36,141 bases of DNA from an uncultured Parasutterella sp. (GTDB lineage: Bacteria; Pseudomonadota; Gammaproteobacteria; Burkholderiales; Burkholderiaceae_F): assembly GCA_947625105.1 (NCBI GenBank), contig CANQMZ010000004.1, positions 1 through 36,141 of the forward strand, given 5' to 3'. Under the pieces are notes generated by a model. That model was not told where the DNA came from, searched no databases, and saw only the letters and a program-made list of their open reading frames with translations. The position numbers and the translations under genes were made by a program. Numbering within the stretch: the stretch's first letter is position 1; each line of letters starts with the position of its first letter. Shown in pieces: positions 25,733 to 34,156 of the stretch.

Positions 25733-27346
25733 ATGAGCGCCAATATAACCAAACTACCTTTGGCCTACACAAATTTCAAAGAACTTCGTGACGATGGTTG
25801 TGTTTACGTGGATAAAACACGAATGGTTTACGAACTGGCCAGGTTAAAAGCTCCGATATTTTTGTCTCGCCCAAGAAGATTTGGGAAGTCGCTTCTAGTG
25901 TCTACCTTTGAATCGCTTTTTTCCAGGGGTCTTGAAGATTTTAAGGGCTTGGAAATAGAAAGTTTATGGAAGGAGGATGAGATATATCCGGTGATTCGTC
26001 TGGATTGTTCGAGTGTGAATGGGAGAAATTACGAAGAGATTGTTCAAGGCTTCAATAACAAACTACAAATTTCAGCGAAAAGAGCGGGATTCGTACCAGA
26101 TACTTTCTCCACATTGCCCCTGCTTGACCAGTTTGCTGACTGGCTAATGACAGTGCAAGAGGAAAACAAAAGCATCGTTTTACTTGTTGATGAATACGAC
26201 GCACCGCTCACCAAACTATTAAATAACACCAATCTGTTTGATGAAGTAAGTTCTTACTTAGCAAGCTTTTATGCCCTTATCAAAGAAAACAAAGGAGCTT
26301 TCAGATTTATTTTCGTTACCGGAATTGCTAAGTTCCAGAAGGCAAGTATTTTCTCGGAGATGAATATTTTTAGGGACATCTCGTTAAATAGCGAATTTGG
26401 GACCATCGTAGGTTATACCCAAGAAGAATTAAAAAAGTATTTTAGTCCGTACGTAGATAGCGCGGCCAACGTCCTGAAAATATCCCGGACGGAACTGTTG
26501 CAAAGAATGGAAGAGCAATATGACGGATTCTGTTTCGATCGGCAAGCAAAGTATCGTCTTTATGCACCTTGGTCGGTATTAAGTTTTTTAACAAGTCCAG
26601 GACAAGGTTTACTTAACTATTGGATGTCCACTGGCGGGACGCCGACCCTATTGCTTGAATACATTAAAGGTCATGAGTTTTTAAAGCCTGAAGAATTTGG
26701 CAAGGAGCAGGAAAGTTCCATTGATGAACTAAGCGATGCCTACAGTTATGACAATATCCAACTTATTCCTTTACTGACTCAAACGGGCTACTACACGATT
26801 GAATCGGTTGTAAACGACAAAGTTATTTTGCGGTATCCCAATGAGGAAGTTTTTAAATCAATGGGGCTGTTATACACCCGAGTTATTTACAACTTTAATG
26901 ATTCGAAAGTAGCCCAAGCTAAAGACATAGGAATAGCTGCCTTGAAAGACAAACCGGAAGAAGTGGTAAAGGCGATAAAACGCTCATTCCTGAATATTCC
27001 TCACGGTCCACATAGCGTATTTTGCGATGAGGCAGCGGTTCAGTCACATTTGATTGCGTTTTTAGCCGGTGGTAACTGGATGGTGATAGGAGAAAAGGCT
27101 AACCTTTTGGGAAGGGCAGATATCGTTGCAACTATCAAGGGCTATACCTACGTGTTTGAGTTAAAGTTTTTAAAGGACAAAGATCAAAAACCAAAGGAAT
27201 CAGCCGAACAACTATTGGAAAAAGCCATCAATCAGATCAAAGAAAAGAAGTACGGGTTAGAGTTTGGAACTAGGAAGGTCTATAGGATTGCGATGGTGTT
27301 CTCTGAAAAAGAGCGCCAATTCGTGAAATGGCAGTTAGTAGATTAA
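25733..27346 (+). CDS. DUF1703-type protein: AAA-ATPase-like domain plus PD-(D/E)XK nuclease domain
   Basis: This 537-residue protein of unknown biological role belongs to a family abundant in gut bacteria. The N-terminal AAA-ATPase-like domain (about residues 8-210) has the family's P-loop FLSRPRRFGKSLL (45-55), Walker B SIVLLVDEYDAPL (Asp153, Glu154) and sensor segment FRFIFVTGIAKF. The C-terminal part ends in a PD-(D/E)XK nuclease-like core, GRADIVATIKGYTYVFELKF (Asp463, Glu476, Lys478). All motifs are intact and the frame is undamaged. It stands alone between two copies of the trkH/DUF1840 junction, which marks it as an acquired or rearranged cassette. Proposed roles for the family (defence, mobile-element function) are unproven. 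Confidence 0.85.
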   Translation: MSANITKLPLAYTNFKELRDDGCVYVDKTRMVYELARLKAPIFLSRPRRFGKSLLVSTFESLFSRGLEDFKGLEIESLWKEDEIYPVIRLDCSSVNGRNYEEIVQGFNNKLQISAKRAGFVPDTFSTLPLLDQFADWLMTVQEENKSIVLLVDEYDAPLTKLLNNTNLFDEVSSYLASFYALIKENKGAFRFIFVTGIAKFQKASIFSEMNIFRDISLNSEFGTIVGYTQEELKKYFSPYVDSAANVLKISRTELLQRMEEQYDGFCFDRQAKYRLYAPWSVLSFLTSPGQGLLNYWMSTGGTPTLLLEYIKGHEFLKPEEFGKEQESSIDELSDAYSYDNIQLIPLLTQTGYYTIESVVNDKVILRYPNEEVFKSMGLLYTRVIYNFNDSKVAQAKDIGIAALKDKPEEVVKAIKRSFLNIPHGPHSVFCDEAAVQSHLIAFLAGGNWMVIGEKANLLGRADIVATIKGYTYVFELKFLKDKDQKPKESAEQLLEKAINQIKEKKYGLEFGTRKVYRIAMVFSEKERQFVKWQLVD

Positions 27347-27476
27347 CCGATGCAGGACTTATTTGCACCCTATACTACAGTGAAATAAAAAGCTGAAGAA
27401 GCGGAAAAGTCAGTGCTGATGGGACTTCCGTCTCATTTGACAACGAAAAAAGTGTAGAACTCATGAGTGCGCTGAT
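27347..27476. other. Non-coding tail of the accessory cassette
   Basis: It has no ORF and is not part of the duplication. A weak imperfect hairpin (GGAAaaGTC ... GACTTCC, 27403-27429) lies 57 bases after the DUF1703-type stop without a T-run. With 25681-25732, this is the only sequence unique to the inserted segment besides the gene itself. Confidence 0.5.
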
Positions 27477-27643
27477 CGTCTTTTTCCGCTTCGTTGGCGT
27501 GCTTAAGCCGCTTAGGACCGGCGAGCAACTATTCTGATCTCTGGCAGATCCAAGTTCTTTTCTGTTGCTTTTTGATGATTATCGACCGCTTAGAACTCTT
27601 TGCGGTGTTGGTGCCTTTTATGCGAAGTTTTTGGGGAGGTTAA
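27477..27643 (+). pseudogene. Orphan 3' fragment of trkH
   Basis: The last 62 codons of trkH minus an in-frame 7-codon deletion, ending ...FMRSFWGG-stop compared with FTRSFWRG-stop in intact trkH. It has no start, no upstream trkH sequence and several non-conservative changes, so it is a remnant created by the duplication. Its stop overlaps the DUF1840 stop on the other strand. Confidence 0.88.
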
Positions 27644-27678
27644 ACTCCCCAAGTTACAGGCTTCCCTTCTTTCAAACT
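27477..27678 (+). repeat. Direct repeat copy 2: trkH tail plus DUF1840 tail
   Basis: This is the partner of 25363-25585. A 21-base stretch of copy 1 (TTAGGGTCTCTTGGACCTGCG) is missing; the loss lies between short GCG repeats, consistent with slippage. After the trkH stop the copies remain similar for about 35 bases, covering the end of the convergent DUF1840 gene, which is intact here. Confidence 0.9.
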
Positions 27679-27993
27679 TCTTTCAAGAAGTTCAATGAAG
27701 GGATAGGCTCTCTGCCCAAAATACACGGGTTGTTCAAAAGGGCTCCTTTTTTCCCTGTCAAGATCCTTTCCCTCTCGAAAGTCTTTGTCTTCTCTTTCGC
27801 GAACTCCTTTGAGGAGGGATTTTTCTTGTTCAATGGCAGTTTTGAGCGCTGTCAGTGCCGGGGGCATTTCTTCGGGGGTTAGCACACCCCTTAAACCTAA
27901 AGGTTTACCGATAACTTTAAAAATTTTTTCCGCTGTTTCTCTAAACATGAAAATTTCACCAGCAGCTTGTGAGTGGAATGCGACAATAGCCAT
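27640..27993 (-). CDS. DUF1840 domain protein
   Basis: This 117-residue cytosolic protein of unknown function has the DUF1840 features: start MAIVAFHSQAAGEIFMF, middle LGLRGVLTPEEMPPALTALK, a variable charged linker, and the end YFGQRAYPFIELLERS ... VTWGV. DUF1840 is found mainly in Beta- and Gammaproteobacteria. The start at 27993 has GGGAGAAC just upstream and matches family N-termini; the track ORF extends 24 codons too far. It is convergent with the trkH remnant, which implies that trkH and this gene were direct convergent neighbours before the accessory gene arrived. Confidence 0.82.
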   Translation of the reverse strand: MAIVAFHSQAAGEIFMFRETAEKIFKVIGKPLGLRGVLTPEEMPPALTALKTAIEQEKSLLKGVREREDKDFREGKDLDREKRSPFEQPVYFGQRAYPFIELLERSLKEGKPVTWGV

Positions 27994-28106
27994 TTTGTTC
28001 TCCCGATAGATCTCGAATTTTAAAGCATATGGCAGAGCCATCAATTGAGAAAAGTAAGGGAGCATTTAACAAGGCTAAAATGTTTCTTAGTCCGCCGGAG
28101 GAAAAG

Positions 28107-28496
28107 ATGAGAACTGGTTTTTTAGTCGTTGCCCACAAACCCATTGCTTCATCCATGGTAAAAGTAGCAGAGGAAATAATGGGAAATCTTGATGGTTGTA
28201 TGCCAATTGATATTGTCTCGGATGATCCAAAAGAAAAAATTCAAGAGCAAATTAAGAACGCATGGGAAAGTCTAAAAGTACAACAAAGGATTGTTATCCT
28301 AGATGTTGAGGGTGCGACGCCGGGAAATATTTTGAGGGCATTTTGCAAGGATAAAAAATTTTTATTAGCGAGACCTCTAAGCCTGCCACTGCTTTTGAAA
28401 TTATTTGGTTATAGAGAACTTGACTTAGAGGAACTGGCCCGAAAAGCCAGAGAGGTTTGCGTGATAGCAAGTTTGGAGAAAGGGTCGAAAGCATGA
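28107..28496 (+). CDS. PTS EIIA component, mannose/fructose (EIIA-Man) family
   Basis: This 129-residue cytosolic phosphocarrier accepts phosphate from HPr. The phosphorylatable His10 lies in LVVAHKPIASSMVKVAEEIMG, and the domain ends at the HPr start. ATG 28107 follows CGGAGGAAAAG; the track start 26 codons upstream is rejected because the family begins directly with the first strand. Burkholderiales carry this EIIA–HPr–EI trio without sugar EIIB/EIIC permeases nearby, and none is present here, so a regulatory phosphorelay is more likely than sugar uptake. Its stop overlaps the HPr start (ATGA). Confidence 0.88.
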   Translation: MRTGFLVVAHKPIASSMVKVAEEIMGNLDGCMPIDIVSDDPKEKIQEQIKNAWESLKVQQRIVILDVEGATPGNILRAFCKDKKFLLARPLSLPLLLKLFGYRELDLEELARKAREVCVIASLEKGSKA

Positions 28497-28762
28497 AAAC
28501 CGCAAATGTGAAGGTAATCAACGAATTAGGATTACATGCAAGGCCGGCAGCAAAATTGACACAGAAAGCAAATGAGTTCCTGAGCGAAATAAAACTAATC
28601 AAAGGAGACAGGCAAGTTAATTGCAAATCTATTATGGGAGTAATGCTTCTTGCCGCATCCAAAGGAACAGAACTGACTCTAATTGCAGATGGAACTGACG
28701 AGGCAGAAGCCGTAGAGGAGATTTGCAAACTGTTCGAGAACCGTTTCGAAGAGGGAAATTAG
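28493..28762 (+). CDS. ptsH: HPr phosphocarrier protein
   Basis: This 89-residue histidine phosphocarrier passes phosphate from EI to EIIA. Catalytic His15 is in GLHARPAAKL and the regulatory-type Ser46 is in CKSIMGVMLLAASKG, where HPr kinase (HprK) could act if present; hprK is not in the window. I start it at ATG 28493 (MKTANVKV), coupled to EIIA, rather than at the track start, because HPr domains begin there and the residue numbers then match the family. Confidence 0.95.
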   Translation: MKTANVKVINELGLHARPAAKLTQKANEFLSEIKLIKGDRQVNCKSIMGVMLLAASKGTELTLIADGTDEAEAVEEICKLFENRFEEGN

Positions 28763-28765
28763 GGA

Positions 28766-30565
28766 ATGGCTGAAAAAAGCGGAAAAGAACCACTGGAACT
28801 CAGAGGTATCGGAATATCCAGCGGCGTGGGCTATGGGCAAGCTCGAGTTATGGCGGCGGCCCCTCTTCAGTTGCCTCAGTTTAAGCTTAAAGTCTCTGAG
28901 GTCGAAAAAGAGATTACGCGTCTTTCAAAGGCGGTTAAATCGGTTGATGCTGAAATCTGTCAGATGATGCAAAGGACGCCTAAACAGGCCCCCAAAGAGA
29001 TAAATTCTTTTTTGGATGTGTTCAAACTATTGGTTAATGACCCGATGATGTTTGATGAGGTCACTCGAATCATTAAAGAAAAACAAATCAACGCAGAGTG
29101 GGCTTTGGCTATTCATCTAGAGGAGACAAAAAAACTATTTGAAAATGTGTCTAACGAATACCTCATGGAAAGAGGAGATGATGTTGAGCAAGTTGTTAAC
29201 CGTCTCCAAGAAGAATTGATTGGTGGAAGGCGGCAAATCCAAATCCAAGTTCGTTCGGCACAGGAAGAAGTCATCCTCGTTACCAATGATCTTTCTTTGG
29301 CAGATGTGATTTGGCTCACTGAGTATGAAGAACTTGATCTAGTCGGAATTATTACTGAAAAAGGCGGCCCGAATTCGCATACAGCCATTCTTTCTCAGAC
29401 ATTATTTATCCCGGCCGTTGTGGGAGTAACGGATGCGAGAAAACTCATCCACAATGGCGATAGGGTTTTTGTTGACTCTAATAGCGGCAGGATCTTGTGC
29501 AATCCTCAAGGAGAAGATGTCAAGGAGATTGAGCAAAAAGTCCAGGCGCAGGAAAAGCTCTACAGCGAGCAATATCGGGCAAGAAAGCGGGTGGCAGAAA
29601 CAAAAGACCGCTTTAAAGTAAGACTGCTCGCTAATGTGGCCATGGCTACAGGCTTTGACGATATCTTGCACCTCGGAGCCCAAGGCGTCGGCTTGTATCG
29701 AAGTGAATATCTGTTTATGGGCCGCCGAGAGCTTCCTGATGAGAAAGAACAGGAAGAAAACTATCGGGAAATCATTGAAGAAATGGAGGGAAGACCCGTC
29801 ACCATACGAACTTTAGATGTTGGAGGAGACAAACTTCTAACACCGGAAGTGATGAAAAAAGGAGTTTTCAGAGTTTCTGCTGAGGAAGAAAATCCGGCGC
29901 TTGGCTTGAGGGCAATTCGATTTGCTTTGGCTAACCCAAGTATTTTGTTAACGCAAGTTAGAGCTATATTGAAGGCCGCCTACGGAAAAGATGTAAGGAT
30001 CCTTCTACCGCTTATCTCCTCGGTTGGAGAAATAAAAGAAGCTAAAAAATACATCGAATTGGCCAAACAGCAACTAACTGAGGAAAAAGCGTTATTCAAC
30101 GAAAGGACGCCAATTGGCATCATGATTGAACTGCCCGCCGTTGCGATTTGTCCCCACAAGTTTTTGAAAGAAGTCGATTTTGCGAGTATAGGAACCAATG
30201 ATTTGATTCAATACACGCTCGGAGTTGACCGTGGAAACGCCATGGTGGCGCCTTTGTTTGACGAATTGCATCCATCGGTCTTAAAACTTCTTTCCTCTAG
30301 TGCTAAAGCCGCGAGACAACTTTCTAAACCTATAAGTGTTTGTGGGGAAATGAGTGGAAAGCCCGAGTATGCGCCCATATTTGTCGGCATGGGGATTGAA
30401 GAGTTGTCCATGTCAGCACTTCAAATTCCCCTGGTTAAGCAGGAGATCCGAGAACTGTATAAGGAACAGTGCTCTAGGCTTGTTGGCAGGATGCTAAGGG
30501 CAGAGGACTCAGGTGAGGTCCGTAACATTCTGAACCGTTTTCGCAATAAATCTCTTCCACATTGA
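28766..30565 (+). CDS. ptsI: PTS enzyme I (phosphoenolpyruvate–protein phosphotransferase)
   Basis: Enzyme I takes phosphate from phosphoenolpyruvate and passes it to HPr. The 599-residue protein has an N-terminal HPr-binding helical domain and the phospho-histidine domain with His205 in GGPNSHTAILSQ (normally GGxxSHTAI). The C-terminal PEP-binding barrel has YRSEYLFM, RTLDVGGDKLL, GTNDLIQYTLGVDR and the catalytic Cys in SVCGEMSG. It starts 3 bases after ptsH and is the third gene of the phosphotransfer operon. Confidence 0.96.
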   Translation: MAEKSGKEPLELRGIGISSGVGYGQARVMAAAPLQLPQFKLKVSEVEKEITRLSKAVKSVDAEICQMMQRTPKQAPKEINSFLDVFKLLVNDPMMFDEVTRIIKEKQINAEWALAIHLEETKKLFENVSNEYLMERGDDVEQVVNRLQEELIGGRRQIQIQVRSAQEEVILVTNDLSLADVIWLTEYEELDLVGIITEKGGPNSHTAILSQTLFIPAVVGVTDARKLIHNGDRVFVDSNSGRILCNPQGEDVKEIEQKVQAQEKLYSEQYRARKRVAETKDRFKVRLLANVAMATGFDDILHLGAQGVGLYRSEYLFMGRRELPDEKEQEENYREIIEEMEGRPVTIRTLDVGGDKLLTPEVMKKGVFRVSAEEENPALGLRAIRFALANPSILLTQVRAILKAAYGKDVRILLPLISSVGEIKEAKKYIELAKQQLTEEKALFNERTPIGIMIELPAVAICPHKFLKEVDFASIGTNDLIQYTLGVDRGNAMVAPLFDELHPSVLKLLSSSAKAARQLSKPISVCGEMSGKPEYAPIFVGMGIEELSMSALQIPLVKQEIRELYKEQCSRLVGRMLRAEDSGEVRNILNRFRNKSLPH

Positions 30566-30589
30566 GGCAGATAAAAGGAGCTTGCCACT

Positions 30590-31270
30590 ATGAACAAAAA
30601 GCAGACCAAAGCTCAGGCTGAAGAATTGACCGATGAAGAATTGCTGGAAATGGATGAACTTCTCGCCAGTGTTGACGAAAAGTTCGAGTCAATGGACGCG
30701 GCAGAGGCAGACGGATTTATGACAGCCCTGGAGTTAATGCCAATCGAACCGGAAGAGCAAGAATGGATAGAGGAAATCCTTGCTCCCGGAGCTAAAGGCG
30801 GGACAACGGGAGAGCTCGCTAAGGATAGGCGTCTTAGGAAGTTGATTGAACGCCGAAAAAAGGAAATTAGCAAAACGCTAAAAGAATCTGAACCACTCGA
30901 TCCGATTTATTTTGACGTTGAAGATGAAGAAGGGAATGTCTTGGAGGGAAAAAAGGCGATTGCGGCATTGGAGCCGTTCGCTCTAGGTTTCCTAGAAGCG
31001 GCACAGAAGTGGCCGGGCCTTCTAGAAAGTGATTCGGATCAAATCGCGTCTGCGCTACACGGCATTTTGAGGCACTTGCCCAAATATGCTTTGGGAGATT
31101 TTGCGCCCATCAAAGAAGAGCTTGACAAAAATGTTCCGCTGGAGGATCTTCCCGCTGCTTTGTCGGACCTGGCCTGTTGCATCGCCTCGATTGCGCAAGT
31201 AACAAAGGGATATAAGTTACCGAGCCTAAATGAACCCCTCTCAGATGAAGAGGAAAGAGAAAAGGCTTGA
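30590..31270 (+). CDS. YecA/UPF0149 family protein
   Basis: This 226-residue acidic cytosolic protein has the UPF0149 core near the N-terminus (LASVDEKFESMDAAEADGFMTALELMP), where the (M/L)DGF(L/M)TAL pattern is typical. A second family segment follows (FALGFLEAAQKWPGLL). There is no C-terminal SEC-C zinc-binding motif, unlike E. coli YecA. Function is unknown. It follows ptsI by 24 bases with an AAGGAG ribosome site, so it may be read through from the pts operon. The stop lies 7 bases from the convergent ampG-like stop. Confidence 0.75.
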   Translation: MNKKQTKAQAEELTDEELLEMDELLASVDEKFESMDAAEADGFMTALELMPIEPEEQEWIEEILAPGAKGGTTGELAKDRRLRKLIERRKKEISKTLKESEPLDPIYFDVEDEEGNVLEGKKAIAALEPFALGFLEAAQKWPGLLESDSDQIASALHGILRHLPKYALGDFAPIKEELDKNVPLEDLPAALSDLACCIASIAQVTKGYKLPSLNEPLSDEEEREKA

Positions 31271-31277
31271 AACCACT

Positions 31278-32663
31278 TTAAGTTTTTTTTCCTTCCAGCC
31301 AGGCGATCAATAGGATTAGGAAAAGAACGGGGATGCCTATAGCTGCGGTTGTCAGAAAGAAGTTGGAATAACCAATAGACTCAACCATGACACCAGAGAA
31401 GCCGGCAAGAAATTTAGGTAAAAGCAGCATGATGGAGGAAAACACAGCGTATTGTGTAGCTGAGTACGCAACATTGGTTAGTCCTGAAAGGTAGGCAACA
31501 AAAGCGGCACTAGCAAGTCCTCCCGCAAGATTGTCTGCGCTTACTGTAAAGATTAAGAAAGTTAAGTTGTGCCCCAAGGAAGCCAAGAAAGAAAAAAGGA
31601 CATTGGTCGCCGCCGATAGCAACGCGCCGAGAAAAAGCGTTTTTAATACACCAGCTTTAAGTACGATGATACCGCCAAGGAAGGTTCCTATCAGTGTCAT
31701 GACTACCCCGAAAACTTTGGATATCGCGGCAACTTCGTCTTTGCTGAACCCCATATCTCTGTAGAAAGGGTTACTCATTACGCCCATGACAACGTCACTA
31801 ATTCTATAGGTGGCAATGAGCAACAAAATAGCTACGGCATGCCAGCGATAACGAACAAAGAAATCCGAGATTGGTACCCAAGCAATGAACTTGAGCCAAC
31901 CGATGATTTTTGCGAGCGAAGACGGCCAATGGGGATGGGATTCAATAAAGACCGTAATATTTTTCCCGATCTCAGAAAGCTGTTCATATTTATGTTCCTC
32001 ATCAACCTTGTTAGGTTTTGGGGACAGTAACGTAGTGACCAACCCAACTAACATGGAAGCGGACATAATCAGGTAGGCCACTTTCCAACCACCAGGGTCG
32101 TAAACATTGGAGTCGGTATGTTGAAAAAAAGCAGCTAAGGCTAGGGCACCTGCTCCGGCCCAAATCATGGCGACACGGTATCCGGTTTGATAGGCAGCAG
32201 CCAGTGCGCCTTGCATTTTGACATCGGCACTTTCTATTCGATAAGCGTCTAGAGATATGTCCTGAGTGGCAGATCCGAAAGCAGCAAAGAAAGTGAAGAA
32301 AACAAGAATTTTGAACTGGTTACTGGGATCGGAAAATGCCATCCCACACAAGCAAATGATGATCAAAATTTGAGAAACGAGAAGCCATGCTCTGCGTTGC
32401 CCCAAAAGACAGGTCAAAAAAGGAATTTTTAAGTTATCGACCAAAGGGGCCCATATCCATTTACATCCATAAACGAGTCCGATCCATGACATGAAGCCGA
32501 TTGTCTTGAGGTCAATGCCAGCTTCTCTGAGCCAGAAACCCAAAGTTCCAATTACGAGCAGAAGAGGCAACCCGGCAGAAAAGCCTAAAAAAAACATCCG
32601 AAGACATACGGGTTGTCCGTAAATCTTTAAGAGAGAAAGCCAAGAATTTTTAGAGGTAGTCAC
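31278..32663 (-). CDS. ampG: AmpG-like MFS permease
   Basis: This 461-residue inner-membrane transporter of the AmpG subfamily imports anhydromuropeptides released from the cell wall for recycling. There are about 12-14 hydrophobic helices. The N-terminal FFLGFSAGLPLLLVIGTLGFWLREAGI, the GCKWIWAPLVDN motif (family form YxxKFLWAPLxD) and SATQDISLDAYRIE (QDIAxDAW/Y) are diagnostic. It lies 4 bases downstream of the rsuA-like gene on the same strand. Confidence 0.87.
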   Translation of the reverse strand: MTTSKNSWLSLLKIYGQPVCLRMFFLGFSAGLPLLLVIGTLGFWLREAGIDLKTIGFMSWIGLVYGCKWIWAPLVDNLKIPFLTCLLGQRRAWLLVSQILIIICLCGMAFSDPSNQFKILVFFTFFAAFGSATQDISLDAYRIESADVKMQGALAAAYQTGYRVAMIWAGAGALALAAFFQHTDSNVYDPGGWKVAYLIMSASMLVGLVTTLLSPKPNKVDEEHKYEQLSEIGKNITVFIESHPHWPSSLAKIIGWLKFIAWVPISDFFVRYRWHAVAILLLIATYRISDVVMGVMSNPFYRDMGFSKDEVAAISKVFGVVMTLIGTFLGGIIVLKAGVLKTLFLGALLSAATNVLFSFLASLGHNLTFLIFTVSADNLAGGLASAAFVAYLSGLTNVAYSATQYAVFSSIMLLLPKFLAGFSGVMVESIGYSNFFLTTAAIGIPVLFLILLIAWLEGKKT

Positions 32664-32667
32664 TCGC

Positions 32668-33360
32668 TTAACCCGTTATTTCTTTTAGGGAGATCCATTT
32701 CCATTGACCGACAGCTAAATCGCTTGGTAAATGATACGAATTGAAAGCCAACCTATTTAAAGCAACAACTCGATTCGATACCGCAGCCAACATTCTTTTT
32801 ACCTGATGATACTTTCCTTGTGCAATTGTGAGTTCCAGTTTATGTGTTCCCAGGATTTTACAGGTCTGCGCCCTGACGATTTCATCTGCATCGTTAAGTT
32901 TGACGCCCCGGAGAAGCGAGTTGATCTGTTGTTCCGAAAGAGGATATTTTGTGGTGACTTCGTAGGTTTTTTTGATTTTGTTTTTTGGGTGAGTCAGTCG
33001 ATGCAGTAGTTGCCCATCGTCAGTAAGGATAAGAAGCCCTGTCGTATCTTCATCGAGTCGGCCAACAGGTTGTACGCCCCGGTTTCTTAGAGGTGGCGGG
33101 AGCAGAGACAATACACTGGGGTGATGAATTGGTTTGCGCGAGCACTCAAAGTTAGCAGGCTTGTTCATAGCAATAAGGGCTTTTTCGTGAAAAGGCCAGC
33201 AAACAGAGTCAACCTCGAAAAAAAGGTTTTGGACATTTATTTCTTCGTCAGGATCTAGGATCGTTCGACCTGATACCGTAAATCTGCCAGATAAAACCAA
33301 GCTTCTGCATTCACGGCGCGTACCGAACCCCTGAGAAAAAAGAATGTTCTCCGCCTTCAT
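32668..33360 (-). CDS. rsuA: RsuA/RluB-family pseudouridine synthase
   Basis: This enzyme isomerises uridine to pseudouridine in rRNA. The 230-residue protein has an N-terminal S4-like RNA-binding domain (about 1-60), then the catalytic domain with Asp103 in PVGRLDEDTTGLLILTDDG and the family motif GKYHQVKRMLAAVSNRV near the C-terminus. Size and motif spacing favour RsuA (16S U516) over the larger RluB/RluF, but the exact target is inferred. Its start overlaps the exonuclease gene stop by 4 bases (ATGA). Confidence 0.82.
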   Translation of the reverse strand: MKAENILFSQGFGTRRECRSLVLSGRFTVSGRTILDPDEEINVQNLFFEVDSVCWPFHEKALIAMNKPANFECSRKPIHHPSVLSLLPPPLRNRGVQPVGRLDEDTTGLLILTDDGQLLHRLTHPKNKIKKTYEVTTKYPLSEQQINSLLRGVKLNDADEIVRAQTCKILGTHKLELTIAQGKYHQVKRMLAAVSNRVVALNRLAFNSYHLPSDLAVGQWKWISLKEITG

Positions 33361-34133
33361 TTCAAGTCATACCGGTAATTGATTGTCAAGGGAGCGTGGT
33401 CGGAAAAGCGCTCGGCGGTGTATATAGATACATCCGTAGCCGAGGCAGCTATATTTCGTGTTCCCATCTGATAGTCAATGCGCCAACCCACATTCTTTGC
33501 GCGCGCCTGCCCCCGGTTACTCCACCAAGTAAATTGATCCGGTCTTTGGTCAATCAGACGGAACACATCAAACCAGCCATTTGAAAAACGTTCGGTCAGC
33601 CACTGTCGCTCTTCGGGCAGAAAGCCCGAATGGTTAAGATTTCCTCTCCAATTTTTTATGTCAATTTCCTTATGGGCGATGTTGAAGTCACCACACAGAA
33701 GAACTTCCCTGTTTTTTTTCATGAGGAGATCGAGTTGATTAACAAAGAGGTCTAAAAAGCGGAATTTGGCTTGTTGTCTCAGATCAGAGGAGGATCCCGA
33801 TGGAAAATAAACAGAAGCAACGATCAGGTTATCAAACTGTAATTCAACATATCGTCCCTCAGCATCAAATTCGGGGCTACCAAAACCGATTTGGACAGCG
33901 GAGGGTCTGTGTTTAGTTAGCAGGGCGCAACCCGAATAACCGGGTTTTTCGGCACAGTGAAGGAAGCGGTTATAGCCTTCCATACCCAATATCTCGTCGG
34001 ATATGTCTTTTTCTTGAGCTTTCAACTCCTGGATACAAACAAAATCCGCATCCTGTTTTTTGAGCCAAGCGAGAAACCCCTTTTTAGTCGCAGACCGTAT
34101 TCCATTCGTATTTGCTGTAATGATTCTGAGCAC
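33357..34133 (-). CDS. xth: Exodeoxyribonuclease III (AP endonuclease, ExoIII type)
   Basis: This metal-dependent EEP-fold nuclease cleaves abasic sites and degrades 3' ends in base-excision repair. From GTG 34133 it has 258 residues, close to the family length, and starts LRIITANTNGIRSA. Motifs are CIQELKAQ (metal Glu), YFPSGSSSD, LCGDFNIAH (catalytic Asp/Asn), RIDYQMG and SDHAPLTINY (catalytic Asp/His pair). The track ORF adds 16 codons that would run into the divergent pyrE promoter region, so I prefer GTG. The xth/pyrE divergent pair is usual in Burkholderiales. Confidence 0.9.
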   Translation of the reverse strand: MLRIITANTNGIRSATKKGFLAWLKKQDADFVCIQELKAQEKDISDEILGMEGYNRFLHCAEKPGYSGCALLTKHRPSAVQIGFGSPEFDAEGRYVELQFDNLIVASVYFPSGSSSDLRQQAKFRFLDLFVNQLDLLMKKNREVLLCGDFNIAHKEIDIKNWRGNLNHSGFLPEERQWLTERFSNGWFDVFRLIDQRPDQFTWWSNRGQARAKNVGWRIDYQMGTRNIAASATDVSIYTAERFSDHAPLTINYRYDLK

Positions 34134-34156
34134 GATGGTTATTAAACACTCTACAA

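Noticed and set aside
27565-27882. 105-aa plus-strand ORF over the trkH stub and DUF1840 gene
   Set aside because: Wrong frame for trkH and antisense to DUF1840; no ribosome site; coincidental open frame.
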